From Arachis hypogaea (taxonomy: Eukaryota > Streptophyta > Magnoliopsida > Fabales > Fabaceae), in the NCBI RefSeq assembly GCF_003086295.3, contig NC_092051.1:71177772-71241771 (forward strand): a stretch of DNA of 64,000 bases. Direction: 5' to 3'. This document shows, one piece after another, positions 20,814-33,857 of this stretch. The number at the start of each line of letters is the position of its first letter. Position 1 is the stretch's first letter. Below the pieces are notes generated by a model. That model saw nothing but the letters and a program-made list of their open reading frames with translations. It did no database searches and had not been told where the DNA came from. Both the position numbers and the translations under genes were made by a program.

Positions 20814-20888
<75 letters not shown>
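20814..20888 (+). repeat. 75-nt uninterrupted T tract
   Basis: The longest homopolymer in the window; it begins nine bases beyond the right target-site duplication of element 1, in the spacer of the first monomer after the insertion. Typical spacers have 8-20 T in a row. Other long tracts lie near 26550, 27830, 33820, 37115 and 39720. Confidence 0.9.
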
Positions 20889-21478
20889 CCAATTGTGCTG
20901 ACCCTCGTTCTTTAAAGGAGGCTATCTCGAGGAGGACACTTAAAGGCGAGCCGTAACGGCCTCATCTTCGGCAGGTTCCTCTATTTTTTTTTTACGTTGT
21001 GCTGACCCTCGTTCTTTAAATGACCCTATCCCGAGGTGGACACCTAAAGGCGAGCCATAATGGCCTCATCTTTGGCAAGCTCCTCCGGTTTTTTTTTTTT
21101 TTCGTTGTGCTGACCCTCGTTCTTTAAAAGACGCTATCCCAAGGAGGACACATAAAGGCGAGCCGTAATGGCCTCATCTTTGGCAAGCTACTCCGATTTT
21201 TTTCACAGTTTTTTTTCGGGTTTTTTTCGGGTTTTTTTTCTTTTTTTATTTAATGTTTTGACCCTCGTTCTTTAAATGACGATATCCAAAGGAACCTAAA
21301 GGCGAGCCGTAATGGCCTCATCTTTGGCAAGCTCCTTCGGTTTTTTTCACAGTTTTTTTCCCGATTTTTTTTTTATTTTTTTTTACGTTGTGCTGAGCCT
21401 CGTTCTTTAAATGACGCTATCCCGAGGAGGACACCTAAAGGCGAGCCATAATGGCCTCATCTTCGGCAGGCTCCTCCG

Positions 21479-21509
<31 letters not shown>

Positions 21510-23488
21510 GTTGTGCTAACCCTCGTTCTTTAAATGACGCGTTCCCGAGGAGGACACTTAAAGGCGAGCCATAATGGCCTCATCTTCGGCAGGCTACTCC
21601 GGTTTTTTTATTTCCTTTTTTTTTTACCTTGTTCTAACCCTCGTTCTTTAAATGACGCTATTCTGAGGAGGACACCTAAAGGCGAGCCATAATGGCCTCA
21701 TCTTCGGCAGGCTCCTCCGTTTTTTTTTTTTTTTTTACATTGTGCTGACCCTCATTCTTTAAATGAGGCTATCTCGAGGAGGACACCTAAAGGCGAGCCA
21801 TAATGGCCTTATCTTCGGCAGGCTCCTCCGGGGTTTTTTTTTCATTGTGCTGATCCTCGTTCTTTAAATGACGCCACCCCAAGGAGGGCACTTAAAGGCG
21901 AGCCGTAATGGCCTCATCTTTGGCAAGCTCCTCCGATTTTTTTTCACAGTTTTTTTCCCGGTTTTTTTTGGTTTTTTTTTTAATTGTGCTGACCCTCATT
22001 CTTTAAATGACGCTATCCCGAGGAGGACACCTAAAGTCGAGCGGTAATGGCCTCATCTTTGGCAGGCTCATCCCGTTTTTTTTTTTCCTTTTTTTTTACA
22101 TTGTGCTGACCCTCGTTCTTTAAATGATGCTATCCCGAGGAGGACACCTAAAGGCGAGCCGTAATGGCCTCATCTTTGGCAAGCTCCTCCATTTTTTTTT
22201 TCTTTTTTTTTTTAACGTTGTTTTGACCCTCGTTCTTTAAATGACGCTATCTCGAGGAGGACACCTAATGGCGAGCCTTAATGGCCTCATCTTCGGCAGG
22301 CTCCTCCGGTTATTTTTTTTCCGGTTTTTTTTTTTTTTTAACGTTGTGCTGACCTTCGTTCTTTAAATGACGCTATTCTGAGGAGGACACCTAAAGGCGA
22401 GCCATAATGGCCTCATCTTCGGCAGGCTCCTCCGTTTTTTTTTTTTTTTTTTTTTTTTTTTACATTGTGCTGACCCTCATTCTTTAAATGAGGCTATCTC
22501 GAGAAGGACACCTAAAGGCAAGCCATAATGGCCTCATCTTTGGCAAGCTCTTCCGATTTTTTTCACAGTTTTTTTTGGTTTTTTTTTTCATTGTGCTGAC
22601 CCTCATTCTTTAAATGACGCTATCCCGAGGAGGACACCTAAAGTCGAGCGGTAATGGCCTCATCTTCGGCAGGCTCATCCCGTTTTTTTTTCCTTTTTTT
22701 TTACGTTGTGCTGACCCTCGTTCTTTAAATGACGCTATCTGGAGGAGGACACCTAAAGGCGAGCCGCAATGGCCTCATCTTCGGCAGGCTCCTCCGGGGT
22801 TTTTTTTTTTGTGCTGAACCTCGTTCTTTAAATGATGCTATCCTGAGGAGGACACCTTAAGGCGAGCCGTAACGGCCTCATCTTCGGCAGGCTCCTATGT
22901 TTTTTTTTTTACGTTGTGCTGACCCTCGTTCTTTAAATGACGCTATCCCGAGGAGGACACCTAAAGGCGAGCCATAATGGCCTCATCTTCTGCAGACTCC
23001 TTCGGTTTTTTTTTTCGGTTTTTTTTTTTATTTTTTTTTTACGTTGTGCTGACCCTCGTTCTTTAAATGACGCGTTCCCGAGGAGGACACCTAAAGGCGA
23101 GCCATAATGGCCTCATCTTCGGCAGGCTCCTCCGGTTTTCTTATTTCCTTTTTTTTTTACCTTCTTCTGACCCTCGTTCTTTAAATGATGCTATCCCGAG
23201 GAGGACACCTAAAGGCGAGCCGTAATGGCCTCATCTTTGGCAAGCTTCTCCGTTTTTTTTTCTTTTTTTTTTTAACGTTGTTTTGACCCTCGTTCTTTAA
23301 ATGACGCTATCTCGAGGAGGACACCTAATGGCGAGCCATAATGCCCTCATCTTCGGCAGGCTCCTCCGGTTATTTTTTTCCGGTTATTTTTTTTTTTAAC
23401 GTTGTGCTGACCTTCGTTCTTTAAATGACGCTATTCCGAGGAGGACACCTAAAGGCGAGCCATAATGGCCTCATCTTCGGCAAGCTCC

Positions 23489-23519
<31 letters not shown>

Positions 23520-26500
23520 CGTTGTGCTGACCCTCGTTCTATAAATGACGTGTTCCCGAGGAGGACACCTAAAGGCGAGCCATAATGGCCTCATCTTCGG
23601 CAGTCTCCTTCGGTTTTTTTATTTCCTTTTTTTTTACCTTGTTCTGACCCTCGTTCTTTAAATGATGCTATCCCGAGGAGGACACCTAAAGGCGAGCCGT
23701 AATGGCCTCATCTTTGGCAAGCTCCTCCGTTTTTTTTTCTTTTTTTTTTTAACGTTGTTTTGACCCTCGTTCTTTAAATGACGCTATCTCGAGGAGGACA
23801 CCTAATGGCGAGCCATAATGGCCTCATCTTCAGCAGGCTCCTCCGGTTATTTTTTTTCCGGTTTTTTTTTTTTTTAACGTTGTGCTGACCTTCGTTCTTT
23901 AAATGACGCTATTCTGAGGAGGACACCTAAAGGCGAGCCATAATGGCCTCATCTTCGGCAGGCTCCTCCATTTTTTTTTTTTACATTGTGCTGACCCTCA
24001 TTCTTTAAATGAGGCTATCTCGAGAAGGACACCTAAAGGCGAGCCATAATGGCCTCATCTTTGGCAAGCTCTTCCGATTTTTTTCACAGTTTTTTTTTGG
24101 TTTTTTTTTTCATTGTGATGACCCTCATTCTTTAAATGACGCTATCCCGAGGAGGACACCTAAAGTCGAGCGGTAATGGCCTCATCTTCGGCAGGCTCAT
24201 CCCGTTTTTTTTTTCCTTTTTTTTTACGTTGTGCTGACCCTCGTTCTTTAAATGACGCTATCTGGAGGAGGACACCTAAAGGCGAGCCGCAATGGCCTCA
24301 TCTTCGGCAGGCTCCTCCGGGGTTTTTTTTTTGTGCTGAACCTCGTTCTTTAAATGATGCTATCCTGAGGAGGACACCTTAAGGCGAGCCGTAACGGCCT
24401 CATCTTCGGCAGGCACCTATGTTTTTTTTTTTACGTTGTGCTGACCCTCGTTCTTTAAATGACGCTATCCCGAGGAGGACACCTAAAGGCGAGCCATAAT
24501 GGCCTCATCTTCTGCAGACTCCTTCGGTTTTTTTTTTTGGTTTATTTTTTTATTTTTTTTTTACGTTGTGCTGACCCTCGTTCTTTAAATGACGCGTTCC
24601 CGAGGAGGACACCTAAAGGCGAGCCATAATGGCCTCATCTTCGGCAGGCTCCTCCGGTTTTCTTATTTCCTTTTTTTTTTACCTTGTTCTGATCCTCGTT
24701 CTTTAAATGATGCTATCCCGAGGAGGACACCTAAAGGCGAGCCGTAATGGCCTCATCTTTGGCAAGCTTCTCCGGTTTTTTTTTTCTTTTTTTTTAACGT
24801 TGTTTTGACCCTCGTTCTTTAAATGACGCTATCTCGAGGAGGACACCTAATGGCGAGCCATAATGGCCTCATCTTCGGCAGGCTCCTCCGGTTATTTTTT
24901 TTCCGGTTTTTTTTTTTTTAACGTTGTGCTGACCTTCGTTCTTTAAATGACGCTATTCCGAGGAGGACACCTAAAGGCGAGCCATAATGGCCTCATCTTC
25001 GGCAGGCTCCTCCGTTTTTTTTTTTTTTTTTTTTACGTTGTGCTGACCCTCGTTCTTTAAATGACGTGTTCCCGAGGAGGACACTTAAAGGCGAGCCATA
25101 ATGGCCTCATCTTCGGCAGGCTCCTCCGGTTTTTTTATTTCCTTTTTTTTTACCTTGTTCTGACCCTCGTTCTTTAAATGATGCTATCCCGAGGAGGACA
25201 CCTAAAGGCGAGCCGTAATGGCCTCATCTTTGGCAAGCTCCTCCGTTTTTTTTTTTCTTTTTTTTTTTAACGTTGTTTTGACCCTCGTTCTTTAAATGAC
25301 GCTATCTCGAGGAGGACACCTAATGGCGAGCCATAATGGCCTCATCTTCGGCAGGCTCCTCCGGTTATTTTTTTTCTGGTTTTTTTTTTTTTAACGTTGT
25401 GCTGACCTTCGTTCTTTAAATGACGCTATTCTGAGGAGGACACCTAAAGGCGAGCCATAATGGCCTCATCTTCGGCAGGCTCCTCCGTTTTTTTTTTTTT
25501 TTTTTTACATTGTGCTGACCCTCATTCTTTAAATGAGGCTATCTCGAGGAGGACACCTAAAGGCGAGCCATAATGGCCTTATCTTCGGCCGGCTCCTCCG
25601 GGGTTTTTTTTTCATTGTGCTGATCCTCGTTCTTTAAATGACGCCACCCCAAGGAGGGCACTTAAAGGCGAGCTGCAATGGCCTCATCTTTGGCAAGCTC
25701 CTCCGATTTTTTTCACAGTTTTTTTCCCGGTTTTTTTTGGTTTTTTTTTTCATTGTGCTGACCCTCATTCTTTAAATGACGCTATCCCGAGGAGGACACC
25801 TAAAGTCGAGCGGTAATGGCCTCATCTTCGGCAGGCTCATCCCATTTTTTTTCCTTTTTTTTTACGTTGTGCTGACCCTCGTTCTTTAAATGACGCTATC
25901 TGGAGGAGGACACCTTAAGGCGAGCCGTAACGGCCTCATCTTCGGCAGGCTCCTATGTTTTTTTTTTACGTTGTGCTGACCCTCGTTCTTTAAATGACGC
26001 TATCCCGAGGAGGACACCTAAAGGCGAGCCATAATGGCCTCATCTTCTGCAGACTCCTTCGGTTTTTTTTTCGATTTATTTTGTTATTTTTTTTACGTTG
26101 TGATGACCCTCGTTCTTTAAATGACGCGTTCTCGAGGAGGACACCTAAAGGCGAGCCATAATGGCCTCATCTTCGGCAGGCTCCTCCGGTTTTCTTATTT
26201 TCTTGTTTTTTTTACCTTGTTCTGACCCTCGTTCTTTAAATGATGCTATCCCGAGGAGGACACCTAAAGGCGAGCCGTAATGGCCTCATCTTTGGCAAGC
26301 TTCTCCGGTTTTTTTTTTCTTTTTTTTAACATTGTTTTGACCCTCGTTCTTTAAATGACGCTATCTCGAGGAGGACACCTAATGGCGAGCCATAATGGCC
26401 TCATCTTCGGCTGGCTCCTCCGGTTATTTTTTTTTCCGATTTTTTTTTTAACGTTGTGCTGACCTTCATTCTTTAAATGACGTTATTCCGAGGAGGAAAC

Positions 26501-26544
26501 CTAAAGGCGAGCCATAATGGCCTCATCTTCGGCAGGCTCCTCCG

Positions 26545-26584
<40 letters not shown>

Positions 26585-27826
26585 GTTGTGCTGACCCTCG
26601 TTCTTTAAATGACGCGTTCCCGAGGAGGACACTTAAAGGCGAGCCATAATGGCCTCATCTTCGGCAGGCTACTCCGGGTTTTTTATTTCCTAATTTTTTT
26701 TTACCTTGTTCTAACCCTCGTTCTTTAAATGACGCTATTCTGAGGAGGACACCTAAAGGCGAGCCATAATGGCCTCATCTTCGGCAGGCTCCTCCGTTTT
26801 TGTTTTTTTTTTTTTTTTTTTTACATTGTGCTGACCCTCATTCTTTAAATGAGGCTATCTCGAGGAGGACACCTAAAGGCGAGCCATAATGGCCTTATCT
26901 TCGGCAGGCTCCTCCGGGGTTTTTTTTTCATTGTGCTGACCCTCATTCTTTAAATGACGCTATCCCGAGGAGGACACCTAAAGTCGAGCGGTAATGGCCT
27001 CATCTTCGGCAGGCTCATCCCGTTTTTTTTTTTCCTTTTTTTTTACGTTGTGCTGACCCTCGTTCTTTAAATGACGCTATCTGGAGGAGGACACCTAAAG
27101 GCGAGCCGTAATGGCCTCATCTTCGGCAGGCTCCTCCAGGGTTTTTTTTTTGTGCTGAACCTCGTTCTTTAAATGATGCTATCCTGAGGAGGACACCTTA
27201 AGGCGAGCCGTAACGGCCTCATCTTCGGCAGGCTCCTATGTTTTTTTTTTTTACGTTGTGCTGACCCTCGTTCTTTAAATGATGCTATCCCGAGGAGGAC
27301 ACCTAAAGGCGAGCCATGATGGCCTCATCTTCTGCAGACTCCTTCGGTTTTTTTTTCGGTTTATTTTTTTATTTTTTTTACGTTGTGCTGACCCTCGTTC
27401 TTTAAATGACGCGTTCCCGAGGAGGACACCTAAAGGCGAGCCATAATGGCCTCATCTTCGACAGGCTCCTCCGGTTTTCTTATTTCCTTTTTTTTACCTT
27501 GTTCTGACCCTCGTTCTTTAAATGATGCTATCCCGAGGAGGACACCTAAAGGCGAGCCGTAATAGCCTCATCTTTGGCAAGCTTCTCCGGTTTTTTTTTT
27601 CTTTTTTTTTTAACGTTGTTTTGACCCTCGTTCTTTAAATGACGCTATCTCGAGGAGGACACCTAATGGCGAGCCATAATGCCCTCATCTTCGGCAGGCT
27701 CCTCCGGTTATTTTTTTTCCGGTTTTTTTTTTTAACGTTGTGCTGACCTTCGTTCTTAAATGACGCTATTCCGAGGAGGACACCTAAAGGCGAGCCATAA
27801 TGGCCACATCTTCGGCAAGCTCCTCC

Positions 27827-27871
<45 letters not shown>

Positions 27872-30800
27872 GTTGTGCTGACCCTCGTTCTTTAAATGAC
27901 GTTTTCCCGAGGAGGACACCTAAAGGCGAGCCATAATGGCCTCATCTTCGGCAGGCTCCTCCGGTTTTTTTATTTCCTTTTTTTTTACCTTGTTCTGACC
28001 CTCGTTCTTTAAATGATGCTATCCCGAGGAGGACACCTAAAGGCGAGCCGTAATGGCCTCATCTTTGGCAAGCTCCTCCGGTTTTTTTTTCTTTTTTTTT
28101 TTTTAACATTGTTTTGACCCTCGTTCTTTAAATGACGCTATCTCGAGGAGGACACCTAATGGCGAGCCATAATGGCCTCATCTTCGGCAGGCTCCTCCGG
28201 TTATTTTTTTTCCGGTTTTTTTTTTTTAACGTTGTGCTGACCTTCGTTCTTTAAATGACGCTATTCTGAGGAGGACACCTAAAGGCGAGCCATAATGGCC
28301 TCATCTTCGGCAGGCTCCTCCATTTTTTTTTTTTTACATTGTGCTGACCCTCATTCTTTAAATGAGGCTATCTCGAGAAGGACACCTGAAGGCGAGCCAT
28401 AATGGCCTTATCTTCGGCAGGCTCCTCCGGGGTTTTTTTTTCATTGTGCTGATCCTCGTTCTTTAAATGACGCCACCCCAAGGAGGGCACTTAAAGGCGA
28501 GCCGTAATGGCCTCATCTTTGGCAAGCTCCTCCGATTTTTTTAACAGTTTTTTTCCCGGTTTTTTTTGGTTTTTTTTTTCATTGTGCTGACCCTCATTCT
28601 TTAAATGACGCTATCACGAGGAGGACACCTAAAGTCGAGCGGTAATGGCCTCATCTTCGGCAGGCTCATCCCATTTTTTTTTTCCTTTTTTTTTACGTTG
28701 TGCTGACCCTCGTTCTTTAAATGACGCTATCTGGAGGAGGACACCTAAAGGCGAGCCGCAATGGCCTCATCTTCGGCAGGCTCCTCCGGGGTTTTTTTTT
28801 TTTGTGCTGAACCTCGTTCTTTAAATGATGCTATCCTGAGGAGGACACCTTAAGGAGAGCCGTAACGGCCTCATCTTCGGCAGGCTCCTATGTTTTTTTT
28901 TTTACGTTGTGCTTACCCTCGTTCTTTAAATGACGCTATCCCGAGGAGGACACCTAAAGGCGAGCCATAATGATCTCATCTTCTGCAGACTCCTTCGGTT
29001 TTTTTTTTCGGTTTTTTTTTTTATTTTTTTTTACGTTGTGCTGACCCTCGTTCTTTAAATGACGCGTTCCCGAGGAGGACACTTAAAGGCGAGCCATAAT
29101 GGCCTCATCTTCGGCAGGCTCCTCCGGTTTTCTTATTTCCTTTTTTTTTTACCTTGTTCTGACCCTCGTTCTTTAAATGATGCTATCCCGAGGAGGACAC
29201 CTAAAGGCAAGCCGTAATGGCCTCATCTTTGGCAAGCTTCTCCGGTTTTTTTTTTCTTTTTTTTTTAACGTTGTTTTGACCCTCGTTCTTTAAATGACGC
29301 TATCTCGAGGAGGACACCTAATGGCGAGCCATAATGGCCTCATCTTCGGCAGGCTCCTCCGGTTATTTTTTTTCCGGTTTTTTTTTTTTAACGTTGTGCT
29401 GACCTTCGTTCTTTAAATGACGCTATTCCGAGGAGGACACCTAAAGGCGAGCCATAATGGCCTCATCTTCGGCAGGCTCCTCCGTTTTTTTTTTTTTTTT
29501 TTTTTACGTTGTGCTGACCCTCGTTCTTTAAATGACGTGTTCCCGAGGAGGACACTTAAAGGCGAGCCATAATGGCCTCACATTTCGGCAGGCTCCTCCG
29601 GTTTTTTTATTTCCTTTTTTTTTACCTTGTTCTGACCCTCGTTCTTTAAATGATGCTATCCCGAGGAGGACACCTAAAGGCGAGCCGTAATGGCCTCATC
29701 TTTGGCAAGCTCCTCCGGTTTTTTTTTCTTTTTTTTTTTTTAACATTGTTTTGACCCTCGTTCTTTAAATGACGCTATCTCGAGGAGGACACCTAATGGC
29801 GAGCCATAATGGCCTCATCTTCGGCAGGCTCCTCCGGTTATTTTTTTTCCGGTTTTTTTTTTTTAACGTTGTGCTGACCTTCGTTCTTTAAATGACGCTA
29901 TTCTGAGGAGGACACCTAAAGGCGAGCCATAATGGCCTCATCTTCGGCAGGCTCCTCCATTTTTTTTTTTTTTTACATTGTGCTGACCCTCATTCTTTAA
30001 ATGAGGCTATCTCGAGAAGGACACCTGAAGGCGAGCCATAATGGCCTTATCTTCGGCAGGCTCCTCCGGGGTTTTTTTTTCATTGTGCTGATCCTCGTTC
30101 TTTAAATGACGCCACCCCAAGGAGGGCACTTAAAGGCGAGCCGTAATGGCCTCATCTTTGGCAAGCTCCTCCGATTTTTTTAACAGTTTTTTTCCCGGTT
30201 TTTTTTGGTTTTTTTTTTCATTGTGCTGACCCTCATTCTTTAAATGACGCTATCACGAGGAGGACACCTAAAGTCGAGCGGTAATGGCCTCATCTTCGGC
30301 AGGCTCATCCCATTTTTTTTTTCCTTTTTTTTTACGTTGTGCTGACCCTCGTTCTTTAAATGACGCTATCTGGAGGAGGACACCTAAAGGCGAGCCGCAA
30401 TGGCCTCATCTTCGGCAGGCTCCTCCGGGGTTTTTTTTTTTTGTGCTGAACCTCGTTCTTTAAATGATGCTATCCTGAGGAGGACACCTTAAGGAGAGCC
30501 GTAACGGCCTCATCTTCGGCAGGCTCCTATGTTTTTTTTTACGTTGTGCTTACCCTCGTTCTTTAAATGACGCTATCCCGAGGAGGACACCTAAAGGCGA
30601 GCCATAATGATCTCATCTTCTGCAGACTCCTTCGGTTTTTTTTTTCGGTTTTTTTTTTTATTTTTTTTACGTTGTGCTGACCCTCGTTCTTTAAATGACG
30701 CGTTCCCGAGGAGGACACTTAAAGGCGAGCCATAATGGCCTCATCTTCGGCAGGCTCCTCCGGTTTTCTTATTTCCTTTTTTTTTTACCTTGTTCTGACC

Positions 30801-32398
30801 CTCGTTCTTTAAATGATGCTATCCCGAGGAGGACACCTAAAGGCAAGCCGTAATGGCCTCATCTTTGGCAAGCTTCTCCGGTTTTTTTTTTCTTTTTTTT
30901 TTTAACGTTGTTTTGACCCTCGTTCTTTAAATGACGCTATCTCGAGGAGGACACCTAATGGCGAGCCATAATGGCCTCATCTTCGGCAGGCTCCTCCGGT
31001 TATTTTTTTTCCGGTTTTTTTTTTTAACGTTGTGCTGACCTTCGTTCTTTAAATGACGCTATTCCGAGGAGGACACCTAAAGGCGAGCCATAATGGCCTC
31101 ATCTTCGGCAGGCTCCTCCGTTTTTTTTTTTTTTTTTTTTTACGTTGTGCTGACCCTCGTTCTTTAAATGACGTGTTCCCGAGGAGGACACTTAAAGGCG
31201 AGCCATAATGGCCTCACATTTCGGCAGGCTCCTCCGGTTTTTTTATTTCCTTTTTTTTTACCTTGTTCTGACCCTCGTTCTTTAAATGATGCTATCCCGA
31301 GGAGGACACCTAAAGGCGAGCCGTAATGGCCTCATCTTTGGCAAGCTCCTCCGGTTTTTTTTTCTTTTTTTTTTTAACGTTGTTTTGACCCTCGTTCTTT
31401 AAATGACGCTATCTCGAGGAGGACACCTAATGGCGAGCCATAATGGCCTCATCTTCGGCAGGCTCCTCTGGTTATTTTTTTTCCGGTTTTTTTTTTTTTT
31501 AACGTTGTGCTGACCTTCGTTCTTTAAATGACGCTATTCTGAGGAGGACACCTAAAGGCGAGCCATAATGACCTCATCTTCGGCAGGCTCCTCCGTTTTT
31601 TTTTTTTTTTTTTTTTACATTGTGCTGACCCTCATTCTTTAAATGAGGCTATCTCGAGGAGGACACCTGAAGGCGAGCCATAATGGCCTTATCTTCGGCA
31701 GGCTCCTCCGGGGTTTTTTTTTTCATTGTGCTGATCCTCGTTCTTTAAATGACGCCACCCCAAGGAGGGCACTTAAAGGCGAGCCGTAATGGCCTCATCT
31801 TTGGCAAGCTCCTCCGATTTTTTTCACAGTTTTTTTCCCGGTTTTTTTTGGTTTTTTTTTTCATTGTGCTGACCCTCATTCTTTAAATGACGCTATCCCG
31901 AGGAGGACACCTAAAGTCGAGCGGTAATGGCCTCATCTTCGGCAGGCTCATCCCATTTTTTTTTCCTTTTTTTTTTACGTTGTGCTGACCCTCGTTCTTT
32001 AAATGACGCTATCTGGAGGAGGACACCTAAAGGCGAGCCGTAATGGCCTCATCTTCGGCAGGCTCCTCCGGGGTTTTTTTTTTGTGCTGAACCTTGTTCT
32101 TTAAATGATGCTATCCTGAGGAGGACACCTTAAGGCGAGCCGTAACGGCCTCATCTTCGGCAGGCTCCTATGTTTTTTTTTTTACGTTGTGCTGACCCTC
32201 GTTCTTTAGATGACCCTATCTCGAGGAGGACACCTAATGGCGAGCCATAATGGCCTCATCTTCGGCAGGCTCCTCCGGTTTTTTTTTTCCGATTTTTTTT
32301 TTTAACGTTGTGCTGACCTTCATTCTTTAAATGACGTTATTCTGAGGAGGACACCTAAAGGCGAGCCATAATGGCCTCATCTTCGGCAGGCTCCTCTG

Positions 32399-32429
<31 letters not shown>

Positions 32430-33812
32430 TACATTGTGCTGACCCTCATTCTTTAAACGAGGCTATCTCGAGGAGGACACGTAAAGGCGAGCCATAATGT
32501 CCTTATCTTCGGCAGGCTCCTCCGGGGTTTTTTTTTTCATTGTGCTGATCCTCGTTCTTTAAATGACGCCACCCCAAGGAGGGCACTTAAAGGCGAGCCG
32601 TAATGGCCTCATCTTTGGCAAGCTCCTCCGATTTTTTTTCACAGTTTTTTTCCCGGTTTTTTTTGGTTTTTTTTTTCATTGTGCTGACCCTCATTCTTTA
32701 AATGACGCTATCCCGAGGAGGACACCTAAAGTCGAGCGGTAATGGCCTCATCTTCGGCAGGCTCATCCCGTTTTTTTTTTTCCTTTTTTTTTACGTTGTG
32801 CTGACCCTCGTTCTTTAAATGACGCTATCTGGAGGAGGACACCTAAAGGCGAGCCGTAATGGCCTCATCTTCGGCAGGCTCCTCCGGGGTTTTTTTTTGT
32901 GCTGAACCTCGTTCTTTAAATGATGCTATCCTGAGGAGGACACCTTGAGGCGAGCCGTAACGGCCTCATCTTCGGCAGGCTCCTATGTTTTTTTTTTTAC
33001 GTTGTGCTGACCCTCGTTCTTTAAATGACGCTATCCCGAGGAGGACACCTAAAGGCGAGCTATAATGGCCTCATCTTCTGCAGGCTCCTTCGGTTTTTTT
33101 TTCGGTTTATTTTTTTATTTTTTTTACGTTGTGATGACCCTCGTTCTTTAAATGACGCGTTCCCGAGGAGGACACCTAAAGGCAAGCCATAATGGCCTCA
33201 TCTTCGGCAGGCTCCTCCGGTTTTTTTATTTCCTTTTTTTTACATTGTTCTGACCCTCGTTCTTTAAATGACGCTATCCCGAGGAGGACACCTAAAGGCA
33301 AGCCGTAATGGCCTCAACTTTGGCAAGCTCCTCCGGTTTTTTTTTTTCCTTTTTTTTTAAACGTTGTTTTGACCCTCGTTCTTTAAATGACGCTATCTCG
33401 AGGAGGACCCCTAAAGGCAAGCCATAATGGCCTCATCTTCGGCAGGCTCCTCCGGTTTTCTTATTTTCTTTTTTTTTTTACCTTGTTCTGACCCTCGTTC
33501 TTTAAATGATGCTATCCCGAGGAGGACACCTAAAGGCGAGCCGTAATGGCCTCATCTTTGGCAAGCTTCTCCGGTTTTTTTTTCTTTTTTTTTAACGATG
33601 TTTTGACCCTCGTTCTTTAAATGACGCTATCTCGAGGAGGACACCTAATGGCGAGCCATAATGGCCTCATCTTCGGCAGGCTCCTCCGGTTATTTTTTTT
33701 TTCCGGTTTTTTTTTTTAACGTTGTGCTGACCTTCATTCTTTAAATGACGTTATTCCGAGGAGGACACCTAAAGGCGAGCCATAATGGCCACATCTTCGG
33801 CAGGCTCCTCCG

Positions 33813-33857
<45 letters not shown>

